Shown here piece by piece: positions 35,985-44,568 of a stretch of 64,000 nucleotides of DNA. The notes under the pieces were generated by a model that had not been told where the DNA came from, ran no database searches, and saw nothing but the letters and a program-made list of their open reading frames with translations. The DNA lies in NCBI GenBank assembly GCA_016715285.1, contig JADKAO010000005.1, forward strand, positions 248,001-312,000, given 5' to 3'. The stretch is from Actinomycetales bacterium. Lineage in GTDB: Bacteria; Actinomycetota; Actinomycetes; Actinomycetales; Dermatophilaceae. Positions within the stretch are counted from its first letter, which is position 1, and each line of letters starts with the position of its first letter. Both the position numbers and the translations under genes were made by a program.

Positions 35985-36701
35985 CTAATGCTCGTCGCGC
36001 AGGGTCTTGCCGCTGGCGCGGATGGTGGCCCGCGCGAGGGCATCGAGCGAGTCCACGATGTCCGGGTCTTGGATATCGAGGTCGTGATAGATCATCGACA
36101 ACTCCGTGCAGCCCAGCACAATCACGTCACAGCCGAGCTGGCGAAGATGCTCGATCGGTGCGCGGAAGGCGGACTCTGTCACCGGGCGCCCGGCCTTGAC
36201 GCCGTCGTAAATCATCTCCATGACCGCGGCTTGGACCTGTGGCTCTGGCAGGATGCAGGTCAGCCCGGCCGCATCGCACCAGCGTTCATAGGTGCCCGCG
36301 CGCACCGTGCCGTCCGTGGCGAGGACGCCCACCGTTTGCGCTCCGGGCACGCGCTGCTGCGACCAGACCACGGTCTCTTCGACGATATTGAGGAAAGGCA
36401 CGGTGACCGCCTCGGCGAGTGCGTCGTAGAAGTGATGCGCGGTGTTACACGGCATCGCGATAAAGCTCGCGCCGCTGGACTCCAGGGCGCGTGCGGCGGC
36501 GATCATGTGCGGCAGCGGGTTGTCGTCACTCGCCCCGACCAGGTATGCCGTGCGGTCAGGAATGCTCCCTTGGTTCCACACGATCATGTCAACGTGGTCT
36601 TGATCGGTGAGCGAGTAGGTATTCGATAGGACGCTACTCATGAAGTAGACCGTGGCCATCGGGCCGAGGCCACCCAGGACGCCTGCGAGCGGTTTCGACA
36701 C
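35985..36701 (-). CDS. Aspartate/glutamate racemase family protein
   Basis: This 238-residue protein has the two catalytic cysteines of cofactor-free amino acid racemases: Cys85 in AMPCNTAHH and Cys198 in VLGCTELSM. The N-terminus GVLGGLGPMATVYFM is of the aspartate racemase (not MurI) type. The GTG start overlaps the ligase stop (TAGTG). The likely product is D-aspartate for the ligase next to it; D-glutamate or another amino acid cannot be excluded. Confidence 0.88.
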   Translation of the reverse strand: MSKPLAGVLGGLGPMATVYFMSSVLSNTYSLTDQDHVDMIVWNQGSIPDRTAYLVGASDDNPLPHMIAAARALESSGASFIAMPCNTAHHFYDALAEAVTVPFLNIVEETVVWSQQRVPGAQTVGVLATDGTVRAGTYERWCDAAGLTCILPEPQVQAAVMEMIYDGVKAGRPVTESAFRAPIEHLRQLGCDVIVLGCTELSMIYHDLDIQDPDIVDSLDALARATIRASGKTLRDEH

Positions 36702-37933
36702 TAGGGGCGACCGAGGTATCGGTAGAACTTCTTGACCTGATTGAGCCCGTATGCCGCGAGGTAGGCCCGACGCTTGAGGGACAAGTCCGGCTTGTAGAGC
36801 TGTGGGTCGCTCCAGCGCCCGGCCTTGAAGAGGGCGAGAGCCTTCGCGCGCAGCTGCGGGTCGCGGACGAAGGTCTTGATGACGTATTTGGGGACGAAGG
36901 TAAACAGGTGCTCGCCCCGGGAGATGACCAACCCGTCCATCGGCTCCTGACGGATCAGATCGCGCACCAACCACTCAGAAACATTGTGTCCGGCACCGGT
37001 GACGTAATAGTTGCTCCGGCCCAGGCGGACGTTGATTTCGAAAAATTTGAAGGAGCCGTCTCGGGGGTCGTATTTGAGGTCGAAGTTCGAGAAACCCGTG
37101 TAGCCGACATCCTCGAGGAACCGCTTGGCTTGGTGGACGATCTCGTCCTCGGACGTGCTGATGATCGCGCACGGATTGCCGATGGCGGAGGGCACGTGTT
37201 CTTCGAGCAGGGTGTGGCCGACGCTGCCAAATCTGACCTTGGCGTCCCGGTCGGAGTAACACGTCAGAACCCGCATGTTGGTGTCGTCGCCGGGGATAAA
37301 TTCCTGGATCAGGAATTTATAGTCATAGCTGCTGGTCGCGAGGTTGGCGAGCATGGTCTCCAGCTCATCCCGCGAGTTGAGGATAAAGACCTTCTTCTTC
37401 CCCGGGAACTCGGCGTAGTGGTAGAGCGCGGAGCTCGCCGGTTTAGCCACAATCGGGTAGGTGAAGTCGTAGTCCGGTAGCTCCCGGGTGGTGCAGTCGT
37501 AGACCACGGTGCGCGGGTAGGGGATGTCGAGTCGATCGAGGATGGCGTAGAACTGGTCCTTGAGGACGAGTTGGTCGAGCAGCTCGAGATCGATGTAGGG
37601 AATCACAAAGTAGGGCTCGAGGAGGTCTTTGTTTTCGACCAGCATCCGGACATACCAGTCGCCGCAGCCCAGGATGAGAAGCTTCTTGCCCGCGTCGAGG
37701 CCATACTTTTTCCCGATCTCCACGAGCGCGCTGCGAAAAACGCCCAGCTCGTGGAAATTGGGAACGTTGACGTGCTCACTCAAGTCCGAATACCCGATCA
37801 CCGGCGTGTCGCTCATATTGACGACAAGCGATTTCACGGCATACGCCTCGTAAAAGGTGCGGACCAATGAGTATGCGGTGATATCTGCGCCGAGGATGAC
37901 CGGGCGAAATTCGTGTTCGATGAAGCTCGGCAT
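36701..37933 (-). CDS. D-aspartate ligase-like ATP-grasp enzyme
   Basis: The 410-residue protein is an ATP-grasp ligase. From memory it closely resembles the Enterococcus faecium D-aspartate ligase (Aslfm), which attaches D-Asp to the lysine side chain of the peptidoglycan precursor: compare EFRPVILGADITAYSLVRTF, LLILGCGDWYVRML, EFIPGDDTNMRVL, NFDLKYDPRDG and FFEINVRLGRSNYY. The last motif holds the metal-binding Glu and Asn. I chose the ATG at 37933, with GAGAGG just upstream; GTG at 37939 is possible. Base composition is somewhat richer in A/T than its neighbours, which may mean transfer. It is first in the operon with racemase and asnB. Confidence 0.82.
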   Translation of the reverse strand: MPSFIEHEFRPVILGADITAYSLVRTFYEAYAVKSLVVNMSDTPVIGYSDLSEHVNVPNFHELGVFRSALVEIGKKYGLDAGKKLLILGCGDWYVRMLVENKDLLEPYFVIPYIDLELLDQLVLKDQFYAILDRLDIPYPRTVVYDCTTRELPDYDFTYPIVAKPASSALYHYAEFPGKKKVFILNSRDELETMLANLATSSYDYKFLIQEFIPGDDTNMRVLTCYSDRDAKVRFGSVGHTLLEEHVPSAIGNPCAIISTSEDEIVHQAKRFLEDVGYTGFSNFDLKYDPRDGSFKFFEINVRLGRSNYYVTGAGHNVSEWLVRDLIRQEPMDGLVISRGEHLFTFVPKYVIKTFVRDPQLRAKALALFKAGRWSDPQLYKPDLSLKRRAYLAAYGLNQVKKFYRYLGRP

Positions 37934-37962
37934 CGGCACCTCTCAGCTAGGCGAGCCCACCC

Positions 37963-37968
37963 ATCATA
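37963..37968 (-). promoter_or_regulatory. Possible -10 box for the D-Asp ligase operon
   Basis: TATGAT on the minus strand stands about 30 bases before the ligase ATG. No convincing -35 hexamer is seen at the right distance (TCAGGC or TGGGTC are weak). It is the best promoter candidate for the three-gene operon. Confidence 0.3.
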
Positions 37969-38030
37969 CGAGGTGACCAGACCCAGCCTGACCCGATGAC
38001 GAGCAAGCGGCGGCCCGCCGCATCGGCGAT

Positions 38031-38168
38031 CAGCGCAGCAAACCGACCCTGCGCGCCCCTTCTGTGAGCTCGTCACGGAAGTTCGGGTGAGCGATCTCGA
38101 TGAGCGCCCACGCCGGCTCTCGGGCCGGCCGCAAGGGTGCTGTCGATCGGGTGGAGGTTGTGGTTCTG
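38031..38168 (-). pseudogene. Degenerate duplicate of acetyl-CoA hydrolase/transferase 3' end
   Basis: Bases 38031-38126 match 40105-40200 with about four mismatches, and the next 40 bases match about 40458-40500, so the copy lacks roughly 250 internal bases. In the minus direction the remnant reads LIEIAHPNFRDELTEGARR, the C-terminal end of the CoA enzyme at 40095-41402. The rest of the 37934-38260 gap has only the possible -10 box and a ribosome site for the next gene. Confidence 0.8.
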
Positions 38169-38260
38169 ATGACGTCACCCGTCATCTGTAAGCCCATTTC
38201 GCCAAACCCATCCCGAGCCACTTCGCCCGCTGCCATACTGCCCCCAAAAACCAGGAGGTC

Positions 38261-39241
38261 ATGGTGTCAGAGGCGAACACGAACCCCTTCCCGTGGTATG
38301 GCCTAGCGGCGTGTGTGGTTGGGGTGATCGCCATCTTCGCAGTCCTGCCTTCGCTGCGCTTCCACCGTGACGAGGGTGCTCCCTGGTACACGACTCGCCC
38401 GCGATGGCTTCCCCCGCGGAGGTGGGCTCCCGGCGCCTTCGTCTGGTACCAAGTCGCCTGGCTGGCTGGCGGCGCAGTCCTCGTTGCGGCGCTGGCCACC
38501 CCTCAGTCGCTCGTCTCCCTGCCGGACCCCGTGCCGGCGTGGACCAGCGTGCTCTCACCCTGGGTCATCCTCGGCGGTGCCATGGGCGGGTCGACGATCA
38601 GCCTGGTCGGCGTCTCGAGGCATGCCCACGAATGGGACGGTGCACGCTTCGCGTTCTTCCATTTGGCCCGTCCACTCCTTGGATTGATCACTGGGTCCGT
38701 GGCCGTGCTCATCCTCATCTTCGTCGTCAACGGATTCAGCGGCGGGACTGCTGCAGCAGGCGGCAGCGCCGTCACCCTGGACTCCACCAAACCGTTCTCG
38801 GCGGCCGGCCACGCATTCATGTTCGTTGTGGCCTTCGTCGTCGGCTACCGAGAGGATTCCTTTCGTGAGCTGGTCAAGAGGGTGGCTGATCTCATTCTCA
38901 CGAAAAGCACAGAGGATCCATCCTCGACGTTCACCATCGGATTCATTCCCGCGCCGGTCACGGTAACCGCCCCGGCAGCCGGCGCGACGGGGACTGCCGT
39001 CATCTACTTCGCCAACACCACGACGACCGCTCTCATCGGGGACATCGCTTTCAGCATCGAGCCTGCGGCCGGCTTCTCCGTCAACCCCGCGACGCTCACC
39101 GGCTTGGCAGCGAAGGCCTCGGTGCCGGTGACCGTCAGCTGGAGCGCCCCCAGCGACGCAAGCTCGCGCACCGCAGCGTTGGTTGCGAAAGCAAGCGATC
39201 GCCAGTTCACCGTGTCGCTGAACGGGACGGTGGAGGCATAG
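38261..39241 (+). CDS. Uncharacterised membrane protein with C-terminal beta-sandwich-like region
   Basis: I do not recognise a named family. The 326-residue protein has about five hydrophobic segments in the first 210 residues (starting PWYGLAACVVGVIAIFAVLP), then a Thr/Ala/Val-rich region from about 220 to the end that alternates like an immunoglobulin-like fold (GTAVIYFANTTTTALIGDIA). The ATG has an AGGAGG site. It is followed directly by a ruined patatin gene, with which it may once have worked. It lies between two copies of a CoA-enzyme gene end. Confidence 0.7.
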   Translation: MVSEANTNPFPWYGLAACVVGVIAIFAVLPSLRFHRDEGAPWYTTRPRWLPPRRWAPGAFVWYQVAWLAGGAVLVAALATPQSLVSLPDPVPAWTSVLSPWVILGGAMGGSTISLVGVSRHAHEWDGARFAFFHLARPLLGLITGSVAVLILIFVVNGFSGGTAAAGGSAVTLDSTKPFSAAGHAFMFVVAFVVGYREDSFRELVKRVADLILTKSTEDPSSTFTIGFIPAPVTVTAPAAGATGTAVIYFANTTTTALIGDIAFSIEPAAGFSVNPATLTGLAAKASVPVTVSWSAPSDASSRTAALVAKASDRQFTVSLNGTVEA

Positions 39242-40094
39242 TGGGCCAGCGGCTATTGCGGATCGCTCCCGTGATGACCGGCGGAACGAGCCTGTCGGTA
39301 TGGATGGGGGAGCGACGGTCGAGCTCTACCGGATGCTGCGCGCCACGCCGGCCGCTGACGGCAGCATTTACGGGAGATTGCTCCACCTCACCAAAGCACC
39401 CCCGTCGTTGACGTCGTCACCGGCACCAACGCAGGTGGCCTCAACGGGACACTGCTGTCCGCAGCCCTCAGCTGGGGGGTGCCAGTCGAGGAGTTCGAGA
39501 GTCTGCGTGAGGTGTGGATGGCTCAGGCCGACCTGTAGCGCCTGATCCGGACCCGTGCCACCCCCGGACCGTCACTCCTGGACGGCAATGGCACCTCCGT
39601 GCCCCAGGTCACTGCCCTCTTGACAGATTGGCGCACGACCTTCGCCTAAGCGGCAGGCGGCGGCGCGGACGCATCCCCCGTCGATCTGGTGACGACCTTC
39701 ACCACCCTGCACCCTCGGCGGCGCCGACTGCTCGACGACTTCCGTGAGCGCATGGACGAAGAGGTCTCTGCAGGGACTATTCGGCACCAAGGCGATGATT
39801 GGGGTGACGGTTCCATCGCGTCCCTCGCGTGGGGTGCGCGGGTTTCGGCAGCCATCCCCGGAGTCTTCGAGCCGGTCTACCCGACCTTCCCCGCCGCCGC
39901 GGCCGCGATCAACGGTGGCGGGACGGCATACCCCATCCCTTCTTTCGGGACGCAGCTGACGGTCGGCGGACAGAGTGGAAGACGGCGTCTGGGCGCTGCA
40001 TGGCGGTCTGGTCAACAACCTCCCGCTCGGCGATGCCCGCGAGCGATTTTCGCGCAGCCGTCCGACGGCGAAGTGCGGCGCGCAGTGCTGTGTG
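39241..40094 (+). pseudogene. Decayed patatin-like phospholipase gene
   Basis: Pieces of a patatin-like acyl hydrolase can be read in three frames: VMTGGTSLSVWMG from 39241, GGATVELYRMLRATP from about 39306, VVDVVTGTNAGGLNGTLL from about 39404, ARVSAAIPGVFEPVYP near 39835 and WALHGGLVNNLPLG near 39990. Frame changes occur near 39307, 39395 and 39965, and stop codons TAG 39536 and TAA 39647 are in frame. The catalytic Ser of GxSxG reads Asn and the Asp of DGG reads His, so the enzyme would be dead even if repaired. The 3' part ends at the start of the CoA enzyme repeat. Confidence 0.78.
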
Positions 40095-41402
40095 TCAGCC
40101 CCACCAGCGCAGCAAACCGACCCGGCGCGCCCCTTCTGTGAGCTCGTCACGGAAGTCCGGGTGAGCGATCTCGATGAGCGCCCGCGCCCGCTCTCGGGCC
40201 GAGAGACCACGCAATTGAGCCACGCCGAATTCGGTAACCACATAGCCGACGTCGTTCTTGGACGTGGTCACCTGGGTGCCAGCCAAAAGGGTGGGGACGA
40301 TCCGTGAGACCGTGCCTGACTTGGCGGTCGACGGGAGCACGATGAAGGACTTGCCGCCCTTGGAGATGTTCGCGGCCCGCACGAAATCGCTCTGTCCACC
40401 CGTGCCCGAATAGGGCGCGCTGCCCAGGCTCTCCGACCCGCATTGCCCGATCAGGTCGACCGCGAGGGTGCTGTTGATCGAGTGGAGGTTGTCGTTGCGC
40501 CCGGCGATGTGGGGGGTGTTGGTGACGTCGACCGGGTGCATCTCGAGGACCGGGTTGCGGTGCATGAACGCATAGAGCCGGTCCGAGCCGAGCGCAAAGG
40601 TCGCCAACATCTTGCCGCGGTGCTCGTTCTTGCGCTTGTTGGTCACGACCCCGGCTTCGACGAGCGACAGGATGCCATCGCCGAACATCTCGGTGTGGAT
40701 CCCCAGATCGTTCTTGTCGGCCAGCTGGGCGACGACGGCATCGGGGATAGCGCCGATGCCGATCTGGAGGGTGGCCCCGTCGGGCACCAGCTCGGCGACG
40801 TAACGCGCAATCGCGCGCTCCACCTCGCCGATTGTCGGCGGCGCGAGTTGCACGAGCGGCGCGTCGGTCTCGATGAGCGAGGTCACTTGGCTGACGTGGA
40901 CGTGACAGTCCCCGTGGGCGAAGGGCGCGTGGGCGTCGACTTCGAGGATCACCTCACGGGCCACCTCGATCGCCGCCATCGTGTATGCCGGTGATAGTCC
41001 GATCGAGAAGAACCCGTGCTCGTCCATCGGCGAGCACCGCGCCACCACGACGTCACAGCGCAGGAGCCCGGTCCGGATGAGTTGCGGAATCTCCGAGAAG
41101 TGGTTGGGTGTCCAGTCGATCCACCCTGCTTGCGCGCCCTCCCGGGTCGGTCCGCCGAGGAACAAACTGTTGTGCCGGATCTGCTGGGTCGAGCCTGGAT
41201 TGAGGTACTCATACCGACCTGTGGGCAACAACTGCGTCACGGTGACCCCGCGCAGGTCCTGTCTGCGACGCGACAGCGCCGCGAGCAGCTCAGCAGGCTC
41301 GGCGGCCCCAAGCGGAGCCACCACGGTGTCGCCATCATGAATGAGTTTGACCGCCTCGTCGGGGTCGGTGCGACGCTGCTCATAGAGCGACCACGCTGTC
41401 AT
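40095..41402 (-). CDS. Acetyl-CoA hydrolase/transferase family protein
   Basis: A class I CoA-transferase of 435 residues, close to 4-hydroxybutyrate/butyrate:acetyl-CoA transferases and acetyl-CoA hydrolases. The catalytic glutamate is in NDLGIHTEMFGDGIL, and GIGAIPDAV and SGTGGQSDFVRAA are family signatures. It ends RVGLLRWWG. The 3' end is duplicated at 38031. Substrates might be acetate, propionate or succinate. An imperfect palindrome lies 12 bases ahead of the start, suggesting local control. Confidence 0.9.
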   Translation of the reverse strand: MTAWSLYEQRRTDPDEAVKLIHDGDTVVAPLGAAEPAELLAALSRRRQDLRGVTVTQLLPTGRYEYLNPGSTQQIRHNSLFLGGPTREGAQAGWIDWTPNHFSEIPQLIRTGLLRCDVVVARCSPMDEHGFFSIGLSPAYTMAAIEVAREVILEVDAHAPFAHGDCHVHVSQVTSLIETDAPLVQLAPPTIGEVERAIARYVAELVPDGATLQIGIGAIPDAVVAQLADKNDLGIHTEMFGDGILSLVEAGVVTNKRKNEHRGKMLATFALGSDRLYAFMHRNPVLEMHPVDVTNTPHIAGRNDNLHSINSTLAVDLIGQCGSESLGSAPYSGTGGQSDFVRAANISKGGKSFIVLPSTAKSGTVSRIVPTLLAGTQVTTSKNDVGYVVTEFGVAQLRGLSARERARALIEIAHPDFRDELTEGARRVGLLRWWG

Positions 41403-41414
41403 GACCAGATTTTA

Positions 41415-41430
41415 CTGACCGATTGTTCAG
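41415..41430. promoter_or_regulatory. Possible operator before the CoA hydrolase/transferase
   Basis: CTGACCGATTGTTCAG is an imperfect palindrome (12 of 16 positions symmetric), just upstream of the ATG in an A/T-rich patch within high-GC DNA. It could bind a TetR- or GntR-type regulator, but no such gene is adjacent. Confidence 0.3.
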
Positions 41431-41470
41431 CAAAGGTGGGGAGCTGACGAGGAGCTCCATGAGGTCCGCA

Positions 41471-42518
41471 TCACACGCTCGCGGCGGCGAGTGAGATCCG
41501 CTCTCGCCACCAGGCGACGCGCCCTGCCGGGGCCGCCCACTGCGCGAGCAACTCCTCGTCGGGCTCCGGTCCGGATCCGTCCGGAAGCTGTCCCGGCACG
41601 TCAAACCACCCGTGCCGCGGGACCAACGAGTCCGCGACGACATCGCCGCCCAGGAGCCGCACAGTGCCTAGCCCACACGCATAGTCCAAGGTCGGCAGGG
41701 CCGCCGCGAGCGCCACTCCCGCCGCCATCCCGACCGAGGTGTCGAGCGCCGACGACACCACAGCGGGCAGCCCGCATTCGGCGACGAGGTCGAGGGCCGC
41801 CTGCACGCCTCCCAGCGGCGCGACCTTGACGATGATGAGGTCGGCCGCGCCTTCGCGCGCCACCCGGAGTGGATCAGAAGCCTTCCGAATCGACTCGTCC
41901 GCCGCGATAGGAACATCAATCCCCTTGCGCGCCAGGGAGATCCGCAACGCCACGAGGTCGGGCACGTCGGGGCAGGGCTGCTCGGCATACTCCAGCTGGT
42001 ATGCCGCGAGCGCACCGAGTGCGCGCGTCGCCTCGGGCACGTCCCAGCCCATGTTGGCGTCGATCCGGATGCGTCCGCTGGGGTCCGAGGACCTCGCGCA
42101 CGGCGGCGACGCGATCGACGTCGTCGGCGAGGCGCTGACCGGGTTCGGCGACCTTGACCTTGGCGGTGGTGCACCCCTCGAACCGCGCGAGGACCCCGGG
42201 GACCTCGCTCGCGGCCACGGCGGGCACGGTCGCGTTGACGCCCACCCGGTCGCGCACGGGAGCCGGCCACCCGGCATACGCCGCCTCGAGGGCAGCGGCG
42301 AGCCACGCGCGCGCCTCGGCGGGCGGGTACTCGAGGAACGGTCCGAACTCGCCCCAACCGTGGGGGCCCTGGATGAGCGCGACCTCGCGTTCGACGAGGC
42401 CCCGGAACCGCACTCGGAGCGGGACGCGCACGACCCGCAGCGTGGTGAGGGCCGCCTCGACCCACTCGCGGGGCACAGTCACGCTCACCCGATGAGGGTA
42501 TGCCGTCCACCTCGCCAC
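41471..42518 (-). pseudogene. menC: o-Succinylbenzoate synthase, interrupted by a +1 frameshift
   Basis: MenC dehydrates SHCHC to o-succinylbenzoate. The N-terminal part reads from 42518 (MARWTAYPHRVSV) to about VAAVREVLG, then the frame is lost at GGGG 42080-42083; removing one G restores PSGRIRIDANMGWD and the rest to 41471. Enolase-type residues are complete across both frames: Lys in TAKVKV, Asp in DANMGW, Glu in LEYAEQP, Asp in AADES and Lys in IVKVAPLGG. All other men genes are intact, so a sequencing error in the run is as likely as a real mutation. Two inverted octamers (41983, 41999) lie inside. Confidence 0.85.
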
Positions 42519-42575
42519 CCGGGCCTGACCGCACCGATGAACCGACCGCAGCTACTGCCGGAGCAGTGGAGCAGG

Positions 42576-43814
42576 TCAGTTCGTCGGCTGGTTCTCGCCC
42601 GGCAGGGTCAACGTGGCGATCGCACCTCGGTCACGGTTGGCGAAGGTGAGCTGAGCCCCGAGCGCGCGCGCCTGCCCGAGGGCAATCGTCAGCCCGAGCC
42701 CATTCCCAGAGCCCCGGTCAGCCGCCCCAGTCTGGAACCGTCGCGGCCCGTCGCGTAGCAAGGAACCCGGGAAGCCCGGCCCCTCGTCGGTCACCGCGAT
42801 CGCACGACCATCAACGACCACCCGCACCGGTGGCCGACCGTGCCGGGCGGCGTTGGCGATGAGATTGACGAGGACCCGCTCGACCCGGCGCGGGTCGGTG
42901 ACGACCTCGGCGTCCGCACGCACCTCGACGGTCACGGCGTCCCCGACCGACGAGTCGGCGCCAGCCGCCGCGACCGCCGCGACCCCCGCGCGAGCGAGCG
43001 CGCCAGTCGTCGTCTCGCTCTCGTCCAAGGGTTGGTTGGCGTGATCGAGGCGAGCGACCTCGAGCAACTCTTCGACAAGGCGCCACAGCCGCTGGGCCTG
43101 CGACTGGACGAGTTCGGACGGACGGCCGGGCGGCAATAGCGCAGCAGCGGTCACCATCCCGGTCACGGGGGTGCGCAGGTCGTGCGCGATGTCGGCGGTC
43201 ACCCGTTGTTCGCTCGCGAGCCGTTCCTGCATCGAGGCGGCCAGGGCGTCGATCGTCCGGCCGAGCGCAGCAACTTCGTCCCGCCCCGACACGGCATCCG
43301 AGACCCGCACCGTGAGGTCGCCATCGGCAATGAGTCGCGCCGAGCGCTCCGCCGCGCCGAGCCGGTGCGACAGCTGGCGCGCGACGGCGAGGGCAAGCAG
43401 CCCGGTGACGCCGACGAGGACTCCGACGCCAAAGACCAGCTGGCGGTCCAGCGCGGCGAGGGTCTCCCGGGTGTCTGCCCACGACACCCGCACCGCGAGG
43501 ATCTTGCCGCCCGTGACGGGCTCGGCAGCCCACGCGATGTCGGGCGCCTGCAGGAGCAGGGTCGAGCGCTGGCCGGCGGCGGCGGACGCACGGAGTTCAG
43601 CCGGCATACCTGGGTCGTCGAGCACCGCGAAGTCTGGCACCGTGCCAGTCCCCACCAGCGCCTTGCTCGCCACCCGCAGCTGGGCGAGGGCCTCGTCGCG
43701 CGCCGCCTGGTCAGTGAAGGCGGCCATCGAAACGTGCAGGTATGCCGCGAGCGCAACTCCCAGCGCGACGGTCACCAAGGCCATCGCGAGCGGGATCTTG
43801 ACCGCGAGTTTCAC
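42576..43814 (-). CDS. Sensor histidine kinase (CseC-like)
   Basis: A membrane kinase of 412 residues. Helix 1 is at about 5-30, an extracytoplasmic domain follows, helix 2 (VFGVGVLVGVTGLLALAVA) leads to HAMP, then H-box DIAHDLRTPVTGM, N-box LVNLIANAARHG and G-boxes DEGPGFPG and GSGNGLGLTIA. The GTG at 43814 begins just before the first helix and is my choice of start. Order lipoprotein - regulator - kinase resembles Streptomyces cseA-cseB-cseC, an envelope stress system. Confidence 0.88.
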   Translation of the reverse strand: MKLAVKIPLAMALVTVALGVALAAYLHVSMAAFTDQAARDEALAQLRVASKALVGTGTVPDFAVLDDPGMPAELRASAAAGQRSTLLLQAPDIAWAAEPVTGGKILAVRVSWADTRETLAALDRQLVFGVGVLVGVTGLLALAVARQLSHRLGAAERSARLIADGDLTVRVSDAVSGRDEVAALGRTIDALAASMQERLASEQRVTADIAHDLRTPVTGMVTAAALLPPGRPSELVQSQAQRLWRLVEELLEVARLDHANQPLDESETTTGALARAGVAAVAAAGADSSVGDAVTVEVRADAEVVTDPRRVERVLVNLIANAARHGRPPVRVVVDGRAIAVTDEGPGFPGSLLRDGPRRFQTGAADRGSGNGLGLTIALGQARALGAQLTFANRDRGAIATLTLPGENQPTN

Positions 43815-43851
43815 GTCGCAGGGCCGTTCAGCCGATGCGTCGACAGGCCGG

Positions 43852-44568
43852 TCATCGGACGAGCTTGTACCCGAAGCCGCGCACGGTTTCGATCCGGTCT
43901 TTGCCGATCTTGGCCCGCAGCCGCTGGACGTGGACGTCAACGACCCGCGTGTCGCCGCCGGCGGGGTAGTCCCAGACGCGCCTCAGGAGGGCATCGCGGG
44001 AGAGCACGATGCCGGGCACGTCGACGAGTTCGAGGAGCAGCCGCAGCTCGGTCGGGGTGAGGTCGACGGGCACGTCGCCGACCCGGACGACGAGGGCATC
44101 GTGATCGACGGTCAGGTCCCCCACAGTGGTGAGTTCGTGGGTGGTCTCAGCAGGGGTCGGCAGCGCGGCGCGGCGGAGGACTGCGCGGATTCGCGCGACG
44201 AGAACCATCGGGTCAAAGGGCTTGGTGACGTAGTCGTCGGCGCCAGCTTCTAGCCCCTGCACGACGTCGATGCCGTCGGCTCGCGCGGTCAGCATGATGA
44301 TGGGAGTCGTTGCGACCGAACGGATTTCGCGACAGAGGCTAAGCCCGTCGAGGAAGGGCATCATGACGTCCAGCAGGACGACATCCGGGACTTCAGCCCG
44401 GTATGCCGTGCGCCCAGTGAGCCCGTCCGTCGCCGTCCGCACGGAGAAGCCGTATCGCTCCAACGCCATGGTGGTCGCCTCGCGGATGACGTCGTCGTCC
44501 TCGACGAGCAGGATGCGGGGCGCGGGCTCGTCAGGATGGCCGAGCGCACCGGGCACGGGGACGGTCAT
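43852..44568 (-). CDS. OmpR-family response regulator (CseB-like)
   Basis: The 238-residue regulator has a receiver domain with acidic pocket LVEDDD (21-26), phosphorylated Asp67 in VVLLDVMMP and Lys in DDYVTKPFDP, then a winged-helix domain ending DVHVQRLRAKIGKDRIETVRG. Its ATG overlaps the lipoprotein stop (ATGA), and the kinase follows after 37 bases. No DNA target can be named. Confidence 0.93.
   Translation of the reverse strand: MTVPVPGALGHPDEPAPRILLVEDDDVIREATTMALERYGFSVRTATDGLTGRTAYRAEVPDVVLLDVMMPFLDGLSLCREIRSVATTPIIMLTARADGIDVVQGLEAGADDYVTKPFDPMVLVARIRAVLRRAALPTPAETTHELTTVGDLTVDHDALVVRVGDVPVDLTPTELRLLLELVDVPGIVLSRDALLRRVWDYPAGGDTRVVDVHVQRLRAKIGKDRIETVRGFGYKLVR

Noticed and set aside
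37297..37319. Inverted repeat TAAATTCCTG/CAGGAATTTA
   Set aside because: It lies within the D-Asp ligase gene and is explained by the codons for KFLIQEF; no other sign of function.
41983..42006. Inverted octamer pair inside menC as a separate regulatory element
   Set aside because: Eight-base arms with an eight-base spacer can arise from two of the many octamer copies; counted with the dispersed motif.
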